From JBKHXF01 sp046566145 (lineage in GTDB: Bacteria > Actinomycetota > Nitriliruptoria > Nitriliruptorales > Nitriliruptoraceae): a stretch of 64,000 bases of DNA. The stretch is taken from positions 1-64,000 of the forward strand of contig JBKHXF010000025.1 of assembly GCA_046566145.1 (NCBI GenBank). Direction: 5' to 3'. Position numbers and translations under genes: made by a program. How positions within the stretch are numbered: position 1 is the stretch's first letter; every line of letters starts with the position of its first letter. Positions 9,567 through 18,040 of this stretch are shown piece after piece. A model generated the notes under the pieces. The model worked only from the letters and a program-made list of their open reading frames with translations, ran no database searches and had not been told where the DNA came from.

Positions 9567-9833
9567 GTGGAGGTCGTGGTCGGAGCGCTGCTGCTCCTGC
9601 TCGGCGCCGTCGGGGCCACCGTCACCGCCCGTCGCCTCGAGGAGCAGGGCCGCATGCCGGTGGGGCTGCTCGCCGTCGCGCCGATGGGCCTGCTGATCGG
9701 CGCCGGCGCCGCACTGGTGCGCGGCTGGGACCTCGTCGGTTCCATGCTGCTCGGTGCCGTCGCCGTCCCGCTCGTCGCGACGGTCGCCCGGCTGCTCGAG
9801 GTACGCCGGTCTCGACGCGGGGGTCGCGCGTGA
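9567..9833 (+). CDS. Small two- to three-helix membrane protein, unknown function
   Basis: 88 residues, GTG start preceded by GAGGAGG. Hydrophobic segments at about residues 3-19, 32-48 and 56-72 are joined by an Arg-rich loop and end in a basic tail. I do not recognise the family. The stop overlaps the next start (GTGA), so it is translationally coupled to the membrane-anchored protease-like gene and probably works with it at the membrane. Confidence 0.75.
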   Translation: MEVVVGALLLLLGAVGATVTARRLEEQGRMPVGLLAVAPMGLLIGAGAALVRGWDLVGSMLLGAVAVPLVATVARLLEVRRSRRGGRA

Positions 9834-10897
9834 GGACCTGGCGCGACCGTCTCCTCGGCTCCCGCAGCACCCTCGGGTGGTGGACGCTGCCCGTGTTCGT
9901 CGCCACGGCCCTCGGCGGGGCCGTGCTCGCCGGGACGCTCGCGACCGTCTACTACGCGCAGCAGATCGACGCGCTCGAGGAGGAGACCCGGGAGGCCCGC
10001 CTCACCGCCGAGCGCGCCGCGGAGGAGGTCGCCGCCGCCCGCGAGGAGGCGCTGGCCGAGATCGACGCGCAGGTGGCCGGCGTGCGTGAGGCGCTGACCC
10101 GCACGTTCCCGTTCGAGGACGTGGCCGGTGCCGGCGTCGTGTCGATCCGCGCGCTGGTCGGCTCGCCCCCGCCGGCGCCGCCCGCGCCGGCGACCGACGA
10201 GACCGCCGGCGACGACACGTCCGGGGCGGTGCTCGGGCAGGCGCAGGGGACCGAGCCGCCCGCCACCGAGCCGCCGCCGGACCCGTCCCCCACGTCCGAG
10301 CCCTCGCCGGCGCCGTCGCCCACTCCCCGCCCGCCGACCGAGCGGTTCGGGACGGGCTTCGCCGTCGCCGTGGAGGACGGGGTCGCGTTCTTCGCCACCA
10401 CGCACGGGGTGGTCTCGGACCCGGAGGCCCCCGACGGCGTCGTCGGGCAGGTCGAGGTCCGCACCGCCGCCGGCACGGTCCGCGGCACCGTCCACTCGTG
10501 GGACGCCCGGCGCGACCTCGCCATCGTGCGCGCCGCGGTGCCCGACGTCGCCGTCACCCTGTGGCGCCCCGCGGAGGTGCCGCTGCAGCTCGGGCAGCGG
10601 GTCTTCGTCGCCGGGCTCACCCCGAGCCTCGCGCCGGTCCAGTCCGCCGGGCAGCTGGCGCTGGTCGGTGCGGACGCCCTGGTCACCGACCTGCCGGCCT
10701 TCCCCTACCTGCGCGGCGCTCCGATCGTCGACGGGAACGGGCTCGTGGTCGGCGTCCTCAGCAGCGACTACCAGCCCTTCGGCCCGGCCGCCGGCGACCG
10801 ACAGGCCTCCATCCCGATCGAGCTGCTGTGCGGCGGGCTGCTGCGCTCCTGCGACGCGCTGCGGGCCGACCCCGACGCCGTCGAGGACGCGGGCTGA
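9830..10897 (+). CDS. Membrane-anchored trypsin-fold protein, probably proteolytically inactive
   Basis: 355 residues. A short basic N-terminus and one transmembrane helix (~17-40) lead to a coiled coil rich in Glu/Ala (~45-90), a Pro-rich linker (~110-170) and a trypsin-like beta-barrel (~175-340). Catalytic His (FFATTHGVV, ~191) and Asp (RRDLAIVRA, ~229) are recognisable. At the nucleophile position the usual GNSGGP is replaced by YLRGAPIVDG (~295), with Arg where Ser should be. It is therefore likely a pseudoprotease, perhaps binding peptides outside the membrane. The GTG start overlaps the upstream stop by 4 bp. The next gene, on the other strand, is a PBP. Confidence 0.75.
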   Translation: MRTWRDRLLGSRSTLGWWTLPVFVATALGGAVLAGTLATVYYAQQIDALEEETREARLTAERAAEEVAAAREEALAEIDAQVAGVREALTRTFPFEDVAGAGVVSIRALVGSPPPAPPAPATDETAGDDTSGAVLGQAQGTEPPATEPPPDPSPTSEPSPAPSPTPRPPTERFGTGFAVAVEDGVAFFATTHGVVSDPEAPDGVVGQVEVRTAAGTVRGTVHSWDARRDLAIVRAAVPDVAVTLWRPAEVPLQLGQRVFVAGLTPSLAPVQSAGQLALVGADALVTDLPAFPYLRGAPIVDGNGLVVGVLSSDYQPFGPAAGDRQASIPIELLCGGLLRSCDALRADPDAVEDAG

Positions 10898-10904
10898 CCC
10901 GTGC

Positions 10905-13229
10905 TCAGGCGGGCGGGTCGGTCGTGTCCGCCGGCGCGTCGGCGTCGCCGGCCCCCTCACCGTCCGGGCCGCCGTCGGGCGGTTCCTCGTCGCAGTCCTG
11001 CAGCAGCGGGATGCAGCCGCCTCCGCCGCCGCCACCCCCGCCCCCGGGGTCGAGCGGGTTGCGCGGGCCCTCGGACGGCGAGGGGGACGGGCTCGGGCGG
11101 GGGCTCGCCGGTGCGCTCGGGGCCTGGGTCGGGGCCTGGGTCGGCGTCTCGGTCTCGGTCGTCGCCGGTGCGGGCCGGGCACGTTGGCGAGCGGGCCCGA
11201 CGATGCGGTCCTCCTCCCCGGGCTGCGGGAACTCGGTCGGCGGGACGTCGGCCAGGATGGCCGCGGCGGCGTCGCGCCAGATCAGCGCGGGGATCGTGCC
11301 GCCCTGCACGCGGTCGAACCCGGCGATGTCGGTCAGCGGCTCCTCCAGGCGGTCCCCCACGCGCACCACGAGGGCCAGGTCGGGGGTGTAGCCGGCGTAC
11401 CAGGCGTCGACCTCCTCGTCGGTCGTGCCCGTCTTGCCGGCCTGGGGGCGATCGATGTCCGCGCGGGTGCCCGTGCTCCGCTCGACGACCTCGGTGAGCG
11501 TCTGCGTCGTCGTGCGGACGACGTCGGCGTCGACCATCCGGTGGCAGCCACGCTCCGGGTCGTCGTCCGCCGCGAGGCCGTCGGGGCGTGCCGCGAGCAG
11601 CTCGGGGGAGGGCCGTCGCGCCGCGCCGGCGGCGTCGACCTCGTCGGGCCGGTCCAGGACCTCCCCGTCGGGCCCCTCGACCCGGGCGATCAGGTGCGGC
11701 ACGCAGTCGACCCCGTCGTTGGCGATGGTGGCGAACACGTGCGCCATGTCGAGCACGGTCGAGTTCGACCCGAACCCGCCGATGGCGAGCTGCGGCGTGA
11801 CCTCGATCGTGCTGCGGTCCCCGAGCCGGGCCGCCACCTCGGCGATGCGCTCGGCGCCGGCCTCGCAGCCGATCTGGGCGAACACGGTGTTCACGGACTG
11901 GACCAGCGCCTCCCGCAGGGTGATCGTGCCGAAGCCTCGGCCGCCGGCGTTCGACGGTCCCCAGCCGGGGTCGCACAGCTCGCCCTCACGGAACCGGGCC
12001 GGGGCGCGGAACGTGTCGTCCGGCTCGATGCCGGCCTCGAGCGCCGCGATGTAGGCGATCGGCTTGAACGTCGAGCCGGGCCGCCGGCGCGCCTGCGTCG
12101 CCAGGTCGAACTGCGACGTGACGGGGTCGCGTCCCGCGTAGACCGCGAGCACCCTGCCGGTCGACGGTTCCACCGCCACCGCGCCGGCGTCGACGTCGGG
12201 GCGGTCCGGCTGCTGGGGGAGCTGCTCGGCGACGGCCGCCTCCAGCGCAGCCTGCGCCTCGGGGTCGATGGTGACCGTGACGCGGAGCGCCCCGGTCAGG
12301 ACGGCCTCCTCGCCGTACGTCGCCGCGAGCTGCTTGCGGACGTACTCGACCACGAACGGGTAGCGGGTCTCGGGGGCCTGCCGGGGGACGACCTGCAGCG
12401 GGGTCGAGCGGGCCTCGGTCGCCTCGGCCGGGGTGATCCGGTCGGCGGCGAGCATCTGGGTGATGACGCGGTCCCGTCTGGCCACCGAACCCTCGGGGTC
12501 GACCCGGGGGTTGAACCGGCTCGGGGCGGGGAGGATCTGCGCCAGGGTCGCGCCCTCGGCGACGGTCAGCTCGGCCGCGGGCTTCTCGAAGTAGGTGAGG
12601 GCGGCCGCCTCGATGCCGTAGGCGCCCTCGCCGAAGTAGACCTGGTTGAGGTAGCGCTCGAGGATCTCGTCCTTGCTGAGCTCGCGCTCCAGCGAGATCG
12701 AGATGACCGCCTCCTGCACCTTGCGACGGACCGTCTGGTCGTCGCCGACGAAGGCGTTCTTGACGTACTGCTGGGTCAGGGTCGAGCCGCCCTGGGTGAT
12801 GCCGCCCGTGCGGACGTTCGCGACCACCGCGCGCAGCAGCGAGAGCGGATCGACGCCGTCGTGCTCGTAGAAGCGCGTGTCCTCGGCGGACACCACCGCC
12901 GCGACCGCGACCCGGGACACCTCGTCGAGGCCGACGACCCGTCGGTCGACCTCGGCGGTGAAGCGCGCGAGCTCGCTGCCGTCCTCGAGCAGCACGACGC
13001 TCGGGCCCGAGAGCCGGCTCGCCTCGGGGACCCGCCACTCGATGCGCAGCGCGATCCACGCGAGGAACCCGAGCAGGAGCGCGAGCGCGATGGCGGACGA
13101 GAGGCCCACGAGCACGACCCGCCACACCAGCAGCGGCCACGTGCGACCGGCCCCGGCGTCGTCGCCGGGGCGGTCGTCCGGGCCCGGCGCGGTGGCCGGG
13201 GGCTCCGGTGGAGCGGTCGTCGTGCTCAC
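10905..13229 (-). CDS. Class A penicillin-binding protein (glycosyltransferase/transpeptidase)
   Basis: 774 residues. A short Pro/Asp-rich cytoplasmic tail and one transmembrane helix (~34-60) precede a GT51 domain with AEDTRFYEHDGV (~114) and GGSTLTQQYVKN. The transpeptidase domain has the STFK nucleophile motif (~383), SVN (~444) and KTGTT (~598). It polymerises and cross-links peptidoglycan outside the membrane. The C-terminal tail is Pro/Ser/Thr-rich, then a run of about 11 Gly followed by CIPLLQDC. I chose GTG 13229, spaced 6 bases from GAGGGG; GTG 13235 abuts that site. It follows the GH57/DUF1957 gene on the same strand by about 39 bp. Confidence 0.93.
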   Translation of the reverse strand: MSTTTAPPEPPATAPGPDDRPGDDAGAGRTWPLLVWRVVLVGLSSAIALALLLGFLAWIALRIEWRVPEASRLSGPSVVLLEDGSELARFTAEVDRRVVGLDEVSRVAVAAVVSAEDTRFYEHDGVDPLSLLRAVVANVRTGGITQGGSTLTQQYVKNAFVGDDQTVRRKVQEAVISISLERELSKDEILERYLNQVYFGEGAYGIEAAALTYFEKPAAELTVAEGATLAQILPAPSRFNPRVDPEGSVARRDRVITQMLAADRITPAEATEARSTPLQVVPRQAPETRYPFVVEYVRKQLAATYGEEAVLTGALRVTVTIDPEAQAALEAAVAEQLPQQPDRPDVDAGAVAVEPSTGRVLAVYAGRDPVTSQFDLATQARRRPGSTFKPIAYIAALEAGIEPDDTFRAPARFREGELCDPGWGPSNAGGRGFGTITLREALVQSVNTVFAQIGCEAGAERIAEVAARLGDRSTIEVTPQLAIGGFGSNSTVLDMAHVFATIANDGVDCVPHLIARVEGPDGEVLDRPDEVDAAGAARRPSPELLAARPDGLAADDDPERGCHRMVDADVVRTTTQTLTEVVERSTGTRADIDRPQAGKTGTTDEEVDAWYAGYTPDLALVVRVGDRLEEPLTDIAGFDRVQGGTIPALIWRDAAAAILADVPPTEFPQPGEEDRIVGPARQRARPAPATTETETPTQAPTQAPSAPASPRPSPSPSPSEGPRNPLDPGGGGGGGGGGCIPLLQDCDEEPPDGGPDGEGAGDADAPADTTDPPA

Positions 13230-13268
13230 GTGCACCCCCTCACCCCAACGAGGTGTACCGGGTCGAGG

Positions 13269-14945
13269 TCACGCGGGCCGGGCCCGGGCGCCGTCCCCGA
13301 GGGCACGCAGCGCGTCCAGGAACGGGGCGACGTCCGCCGGCGCGTCGTCGAGCGCGGCGAGCTCCGCGACACGCGCCGGCGGCGTCGCCGGGTCGGCGCA
13401 CTCGGCCAGCAGCGCGAGGTGCTCGCCGGCGCGCGCCCACGCGTAGTCGGGGGAGTTGCCGCGCGTGACCATGAAGGGCCAGTCCGAGCACATCAGCTGG
13501 GCGAGCTCGCGGGCGACCTGGGTGCTCGCCGCGTCCGAGAGCCCGCCGGCGGACAGCGCGCCGGCGGCCGTGGCGACGCCCTCGCGGACCTGCCGCCAGT
13601 AGGGGCGGGTCTCCGGGGTGACCCACGTCGCGTGGCCCTTGGCGTACCCCCACGAGGACTCGGGCAGGTGCAGCCGGCGGTTCGGGGGGCGGCGCTCCCG
13701 GCGGGACGAGAGCGTCGTGGTCGTGAGGCGCGGGTCGGCGTGGACGGCGCGCAGCAGCCCCTCGAGCCAGTCGACGCCCTCGTACCACCAGTGCCCGAAC
13801 AGCTCGGTGTCGTAGGCCGCCACGACCAGCTCGCCGGGCCGGGGGTCGAGCACCTCGCGCAGCACCCCGTGGAGGTGCGCGACGTGCCGGGCCACCTGGG
13901 ACGCCGCGGCGGCGGGCTCGTAGGTCGCCTTGGCGTCCATCGGCGTGTCGTGCGAGGTGACGCGCCACGACGGGTGCACGCCGTAGCCGCCGGTCGCGAA
14001 GAAGTCCCGGTACCACTGGTTGCCCGGGTACCCCGCCGTGGGGGACCACACGTGGTACGCCACCGACAGGTCGCGGGCGTAGGCGACCACGTCGGAGTCG
14101 CCGACGAGCACGCCGTCGTGGACGACCTCGTAGGGGTCCCCGCTGCCGGGGACCGGCACCTCGGGGCGGCGGGTCCAGTCGCGGTCGGCACCGCCGGCGG
14201 CGCGCACGAGCGTGGCGGCGTCGACGAGGACGTGGTCGATCCCGTGCGCGGCGTAGTGCTCCTCGAGGCCGGGCACCTCGCCGGGCAGCCGCGGCAGGGT
14301 GGGGGTGCCGTGCCGGTCGACGGTCTCCGGCTCGGCGCAGGCGTCGGCGACGGTGCCGCGGGGGCGGTAGCCCATCTCGGGGGCCCACAGGCCGGTCGGG
14401 CGACGGCCGGCCCAGCCCGCGTGGGCCGTCAGGCCGGTGGCGAGCTGCGCGTCCACGAGCGCCGGCTCGGCCACCAGCGGCAGGTACGGGTGGGTGGCCG
14501 GGCCGCCCAGCAGCTCGACGACGCCCCGTGACGCGAGGTCGGCCCACACGGCGAGCAGGCCGCCGGCGGCCTCGACCCGCTCGTGCAGCGCCAGCAGGTC
14601 CCGGAACCGGCGCCAGTGGTGGTGGGCGAGGTCACGCACCTCGACGGGCATCTCGAGGTGCCAGCGCTGCTCCTCGCTGCGCCACATCTGTCCGCCGAGC
14701 CACGTTCCCATGTCGCGGGCGAGGTCGGCGTCGGCGACCTGGTGCGCGACGGGCGGGGTCACGCCGAGGGTCAGCACGTCCCGGTGGCCGTCCTCGGCCA
14801 GGCGCAGCAGCATCCCGGTCAGCGGCAGCCAGGAGGTGCCCCACGCCTGGAAGAGCCACTCCTCGCCGACGGGCCAGACCCCGTGGCGGCGCAGGTAGGG
14901 CAGGTGGGTGTGGAGGACCAGGGCGACCTCGCCGGGCGTCGTCAC
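13269..14945 (-). CDS. GH57/DUF1957 1,4-alpha-glucan branching enzyme (Rv3031-like)
   Basis: 558 residues. GH57 region 1 is at the very N-terminus (VLHTHLPYL). GLWAPEMGYRPRG (~180) and YDTELFGHWWYEG (~375) match the regions carrying the catalytic Glu and Asp in GH57 branching enzymes. The C-terminal helical DUF1957 region contains SSWGYAKGHATW. It would introduce alpha-1,6 branches. GTG 14945 overlaps the methyltransferase stop by 4 bp, so the two are coupled. In mycobacteria this family member lies between a methyltransferase and a GT4 glucosyltransferase. Here the GT4 gene is separated from it by the PBP and protease-like genes. Confidence 0.92.
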   Translation of the reverse strand: MTTPGEVALVLHTHLPYLRRHGVWPVGEEWLFQAWGTSWLPLTGMLLRLAEDGHRDVLTLGVTPPVAHQVADADLARDMGTWLGGQMWRSEEQRWHLEMPVEVRDLAHHHWRRFRDLLALHERVEAAGGLLAVWADLASRGVVELLGGPATHPYLPLVAEPALVDAQLATGLTAHAGWAGRRPTGLWAPEMGYRPRGTVADACAEPETVDRHGTPTLPRLPGEVPGLEEHYAAHGIDHVLVDAATLVRAAGGADRDWTRRPEVPVPGSGDPYEVVHDGVLVGDSDVVAYARDLSVAYHVWSPTAGYPGNQWYRDFFATGGYGVHPSWRVTSHDTPMDAKATYEPAAAASQVARHVAHLHGVLREVLDPRPGELVVAAYDTELFGHWWYEGVDWLEGLLRAVHADPRLTTTTLSSRRERRPPNRRLHLPESSWGYAKGHATWVTPETRPYWRQVREGVATAAGALSAGGLSDAASTQVARELAQLMCSDWPFMVTRGNSPDYAWARAGEHLALLAECADPATPPARVAELAALDDAPADVAPFLDALRALGDGARARPA

Positions 14946-15730
14946 CGGCGTGGCACCCGGCACACGGCGAGCAGGTCGAGCGAGGCGTCGAGCCCGTCGG
15001 GGCGGACCCGGAAGTCGTCGGCGGTGACGCGGTGGACCAGCGCCCGGTACGCCCGCGACCACTCGGTCGAGGGCTGCTCCGCCATGGTCGTCCAGAACGG
15101 CCGGCGCATCGCCCGCTCGACGGCGGCGAGCCGCGGGCCGTGGTGGACGCCGAGGAGCAGCGGCACCTCGAGCCCCGCCCCCTCGCACTCCCGGCGCAGC
15201 TCCTCGGCGGTGAACTCCCGGGTGTGGAAGGGGTTCACCGGCGTGTCGGAGCCGGGGGTGAAGGTCAGGCGGTTCGGCGTCGCGATCAGCACCTCGCCGC
15301 CCGGTCGGGTGACCCGGGCGAGGGAGCGCAGGTAGCCCGGGATGTCGTACAGGTGCTCGATCACCTGGAACGACACGACCAGGTCGACCTCGCCGTCCGC
15401 GAGCGGCAGGTCGAGCAGCTCCGCGCGGTGCACCTCGATGCGCGGGTCGGCCGCGACGTAGGTCGCCTCGACGTGCGCGACGGTCGTCTCGTCGTAGTCG
15501 GCTCCGACCACGCGGCGGGCGCCGGCCTCGGCAAGCATCCGCAGGCCGTAGCCCTCGCCGCACCCGGCGTCGAGGACCACCCGGTCGACGGCGCGTGCCG
15601 CTGCGAGCCGGTAGGCGACGACGTGGCGCTCGAACCAGTAGCGCTCGTCGGGGATGCCCGGCAGCGTCCGCTCGCCGGTCAGCGGCAGCGGATGGGGGTC
15701 GGGGGCGTGGCCGGCGGGGTGGGTGCGCAT
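14942..15730 (-). CDS. SAM-dependent methyltransferase (Rv3030-like)
   Basis: 262 residues from ATG 15730. Class I methyltransferase fold: motif I VVLDAGCGEGYGLRML (~50), the acidic loop GADYDETTV and VVSFQVIEHLYDIPGYLR (~120). The position beside GH57/DUF1957 and GT4 genes, divergent from etfBA, is that of the mycobacterial methyltransferase proposed to O-methylate methylglucose lipopolysaccharide. A sugar-methylating role is therefore the leading inference. A TAGGCT -10 candidate ends only 7 bases before the ATG, so the transcript may be leaderless. Confidence 0.85.
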   Translation of the reverse strand: MRTHPAGHAPDPHPLPLTGERTLPGIPDERYWFERHVVAYRLAAARAVDRVVLDAGCGEGYGLRMLAEAGARRVVGADYDETTVAHVEATYVAADPRIEVHRAELLDLPLADGEVDLVVSFQVIEHLYDIPGYLRSLARVTRPGGEVLIATPNRLTFTPGSDTPVNPFHTREFTAEELRRECEGAGLEVPLLLGVHHGPRLAAVERAMRRPFWTTMAEQPSTEWSRAYRALVHRVTADDFRVRPDGLDASLDLLAVCRVPRR

Positions 15731-16054
15731 CGTCGCGAGCCTACGGCCGCCCGGCCGGGGTCGACCACCCGCGCGCCGGCCTACGGTGCCCCCGCCCGGC
15801 ACCGCCCGGGCGTGCGGACCGCTCGGGTCGCCGAGGATTTGACTTTGAGTGTCCGCTCCAGTTTGACTCGGCAGCCCGTGGCGCGTCGTGTGCCGTCCAC
15901 CGTGGCGTCCGCGACCGAAGCCCACCCGAAGCGCCGCCTGAGCCCGCCGACACGCCCGCGCGCCGCGCGCCGGGACCTACCCGGCGCCTGCCACGCCCAC
16001 CACCCCGACGGCGTCCGTCGAGACGACGTCCCCAGCGACCGAAGGAAGCACCCG
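15731..16054. promoter_or_regulatory. Divergent promoter region between methyltransferase and etfBA
   Basis: 324 bases without a convincing gene. The left edge carries TAGGCT on the minus strand (15738-15743) for the methyltransferase. In the middle, a relatively AT-rich patch has two direct TTTGACT copies (15838-15844 and 15862-15868), 24 bases start to start. They could be TTGAC-type -35 elements or a regulator site for etfBA. The rest is GC-rich with no further signal. Confidence 0.5.
15738..15743 (-). promoter_or_regulatory. Candidate -10 element (TAGGCT) for methyltransferase-GH57 operon
   Basis: TAGGCT on the minus strand, with only 7 bases between its end and ATG 15730. This spacing would put the transcription start at or next to the start codon. 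Confidence 0.5.
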
Positions 16055-16840
16055 ATGAAGGTCATCGTCCCGGTCAAGCGGGTCCCCGACACCGCTGGCG
16101 AGAAGAGGATCGACCCGAACGACAAGACGGTCGACCGTGAGGCCGGCGAGGCCGTCCTCTGCCCGGTCAACGAGTTCGCCATCGAGGAGGCCGTCCGCAT
16201 CAAGGAGGCCACCGGCGCCGAGGTGACGGTGCTCCTCATGGGTCCGGAGGCCGCGCAGTCGACGGTGCGCAAGGCGCTGTCCTACGGCCTCGACGGGGCC
16301 ATCCAGGTCACCGACGACGCCATCGCCGGCTCCGACGCCCTCGGCACCGCCCGCGTCATCGCCGCGGCGCTGAAGGACGAGGAGTTCGACGTCGTCATCT
16401 TCGGCAACCAGTCGACCGACGCCCGCACCTGCCTCGTGCCGGCCGCGGTCGCCGAGCTGCTCGACGTGCCGAGCCTGACCTACGCCCGCAAGCTCGAGAT
16501 CGACGGGGACAAGGTCGTCGTCCACCGCGAGCACGAGGAGGGCTGGGACGTCGTCGAGTCGTCGCTGCCCGCCGTCGTCTCGGTCGTCGAGGCCATCAAC
16601 GAGCCCCGCTACCCCTCGTTCAAGGGGATCATGGCGGCGAAGTCGAAGCCGCTGACCGTCAAGTCCCTCGGTGACCTCGGCGTCACCCCGGAGGAGGTCG
16701 GTGCCGGCGCCGCCGCCGCCACGATGTACGAGTTCTCGCCGCGCCCGCCGAAGGAGGCCGGGACCATCGTCGAGGACGACGGCTCGGGTGCCGCCGCGAC
16801 CCAGCTCGCGGACTGGCTCGAGGAGAAGAAGTTCATCTGA
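16055..16840 (+). CDS. etfB: Electron transfer flavoprotein beta subunit
   Basis: 261 residues from ATG 16055, with GAAGGAAG upstream. The N-terminus MKVIVPVKRVPDTAGEKRID and the segments NEFAIEEAVRIKE and FGNQSTDA are typical of the AMP-binding EtfB/FixA subunit. With EtfA it carries electrons from acyl-CoA and other dehydrogenases to ETF-quinone oxidoreductase. The gene lies 57 bp before etfA in the same operon. It is divergent from the methyltransferase gene, as in mycobacteria. Confidence 0.97.
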   Translation: MKVIVPVKRVPDTAGEKRIDPNDKTVDREAGEAVLCPVNEFAIEEAVRIKEATGAEVTVLLMGPEAAQSTVRKALSYGLDGAIQVTDDAIAGSDALGTARVIAAALKDEEFDVVIFGNQSTDARTCLVPAAVAELLDVPSLTYARKLEIDGDKVVVHREHEEGWDVVESSLPAVVSVVEAINEPRYPSFKGIMAAKSKPLTVKSLGDLGVTPEEVGAGAAAATMYEFSPRPPKEAGTIVEDDGSGAAATQLADWLEEKKFI

Positions 16841-16897
16841 GCGACCACTCCGACGCCACGCCCGCCCGCGGGCACGAGACAACGAGGAAGTAGGAAG

Positions 16898-17881
16898 ATG
16901 AGCGAGCTCCTGGTCCTGATCGACCACTCCGACGGCACCCCCCGCAAGCTGTCGCTGCAGATGCTGTCCATCGCGAAGAAGCTGGCCGACGAGACCGGCG
17001 ACACCGTCGCCGCCGTCTGGCTCGGCGAGGGTGCGTCCGCCGCGGCCGACACCCTCGGTGCGCACGGCGCCGCGAAGCTCTACACGTGGGAGTCGGCCGA
17101 CGCCGACGGCTACGTGACCCTGCCCAAGGTCGAGGCACTGCAGGCCGCCTTCGACGCCTCGGGCGCCGACACGCTGTTCTTCGCCTCCACCAACCACACC
17201 AAGGACGTCGCCGCGCGCCTCGCGATCCGCGTCGACGCCGGCGTGATCACCGACGTCACCGGCCTCGCGGTCGAGGGCGGCCGGCTGGCCGCCACCAAGG
17301 AGGTCTTCGGTGGCGACGTGATCACCCACTCGAGGGTCGCCGAGGGCAAGAAGCAGTTCATCGGCATCTCCGCCAACGCGTTCCCGGCCGAGGCCACCGG
17401 CGGCGCCGCCCCCGAGGCGGTCGCCCTCGACGTGTCGCTGTCGGACGGCGCGAAGAAGAGCGTCGTCACCTCCGTCGAGAAGCAGGCCTCCGCGGAGCGC
17501 CCCGACATCGCCGAGGCGGCCGTGGTCGTCTCCGGTGGTCGTGGCCTCGGTGACGAGAAGGGCTTCGAGCTGATGGAGGAGCTGGCCGACACGCTCGGCG
17601 CCGGCGTGGGCGCGTCCCGCGCCGCGACCGACGCCGGCTGGTACCCGCACCGCTACCAGATCGGCCAGACCGGCCGCACGATCTCGCCGTCGCTGTACAT
17701 CGCCTCCGGCATCTCCGGTGCCATCCAGCACCGCGCCGGCATGCAGACCGCGCAGCACATCGTCGCGATCAACAAGGACGCCGAGGCCCCGATCTTCTCG
17801 ATCTCGGACTTCGGCGTCGTCGGCGACCTCTACAACGTCGTCCCGAAGCTGATCGAGGAGATCAAGCGCCGCAAGGGCTGA
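16898..17881 (+). CDS. etfA: Electron transfer flavoprotein alpha subunit
   Basis: 327 residues, normal for the family. The C-terminal FAD-binding domain has VVVSGGRGLGDEKGFELMEE (~207), GQTGRTISPSLYIASGISGA (~255) and the SISDFGVVGDLYNVVPKL tail. It forms the FAD-carrying half of the EtfAB dimer with the upstream etfB product. A strong 14-bp hairpin follows 24 bases after the stop, which ends the operon. Confidence 0.97.
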   Translation: MSELLVLIDHSDGTPRKLSLQMLSIAKKLADETGDTVAAVWLGEGASAAADTLGAHGAAKLYTWESADADGYVTLPKVEALQAAFDASGADTLFFASTNHTKDVAARLAIRVDAGVITDVTGLAVEGGRLAATKEVFGGDVITHSRVAEGKKQFIGISANAFPAEATGGAAPEAVALDVSLSDGAKKSVVTSVEKQASAERPDIAEAAVVVSGGRGLGDEKGFELMEELADTLGAGVGASRAATDAGWYPHRYQIGQTGRTISPSLYIASGISGAIQHRAGMQTAQHIVAINKDAEAPIFSISDFGVVGDLYNVVPKLIEEIKRRKG

Positions 17882-17904
17882 GCACCACGCTCGCACGGAG
17901 CACC

Positions 17905-17935
17905 ACGGGACCCGCGCCGCCGGCGCGGGTCCCGT
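17905..17935 (+). terminator. Hairpin terminator after etfBA
   Basis: Perfect 14-bp stem (ACGGGACCCGCGCC and its complement) with a 3-base GCC loop. There is no T-tract after it, as is common in very GC-rich actinobacteria. Confidence 0.75.
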
Positions 17936-17973
17936 CGCGTCCGGCCCGCCACGGGCCACCCTCGCCGCGGCGG

Positions 17974-17979
17974 TAGGCT
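17974..17979 (+). promoter_or_regulatory. Candidate -10 element (TAGGCT) for the PaaK-like gene
   Basis: TAGGCT, 61 bases before the TTG start at 18041; a member of the recurring TANNNT set. Confidence 0.45.
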
Positions 17980-18040
17980 CCGCGCCCGACCCCGCCCGAG
18001 CCCGTGCCACGCACCGCACCCACCGTCGGAGGAGCGCCCG

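Noticed and set aside
10979..11060. Repetitive GCC/CCG tract as a possible CRISPR or VNTR array
   Set aside because: It encodes the poly-Gly tail of the PBP and has no spacer-repeat order.
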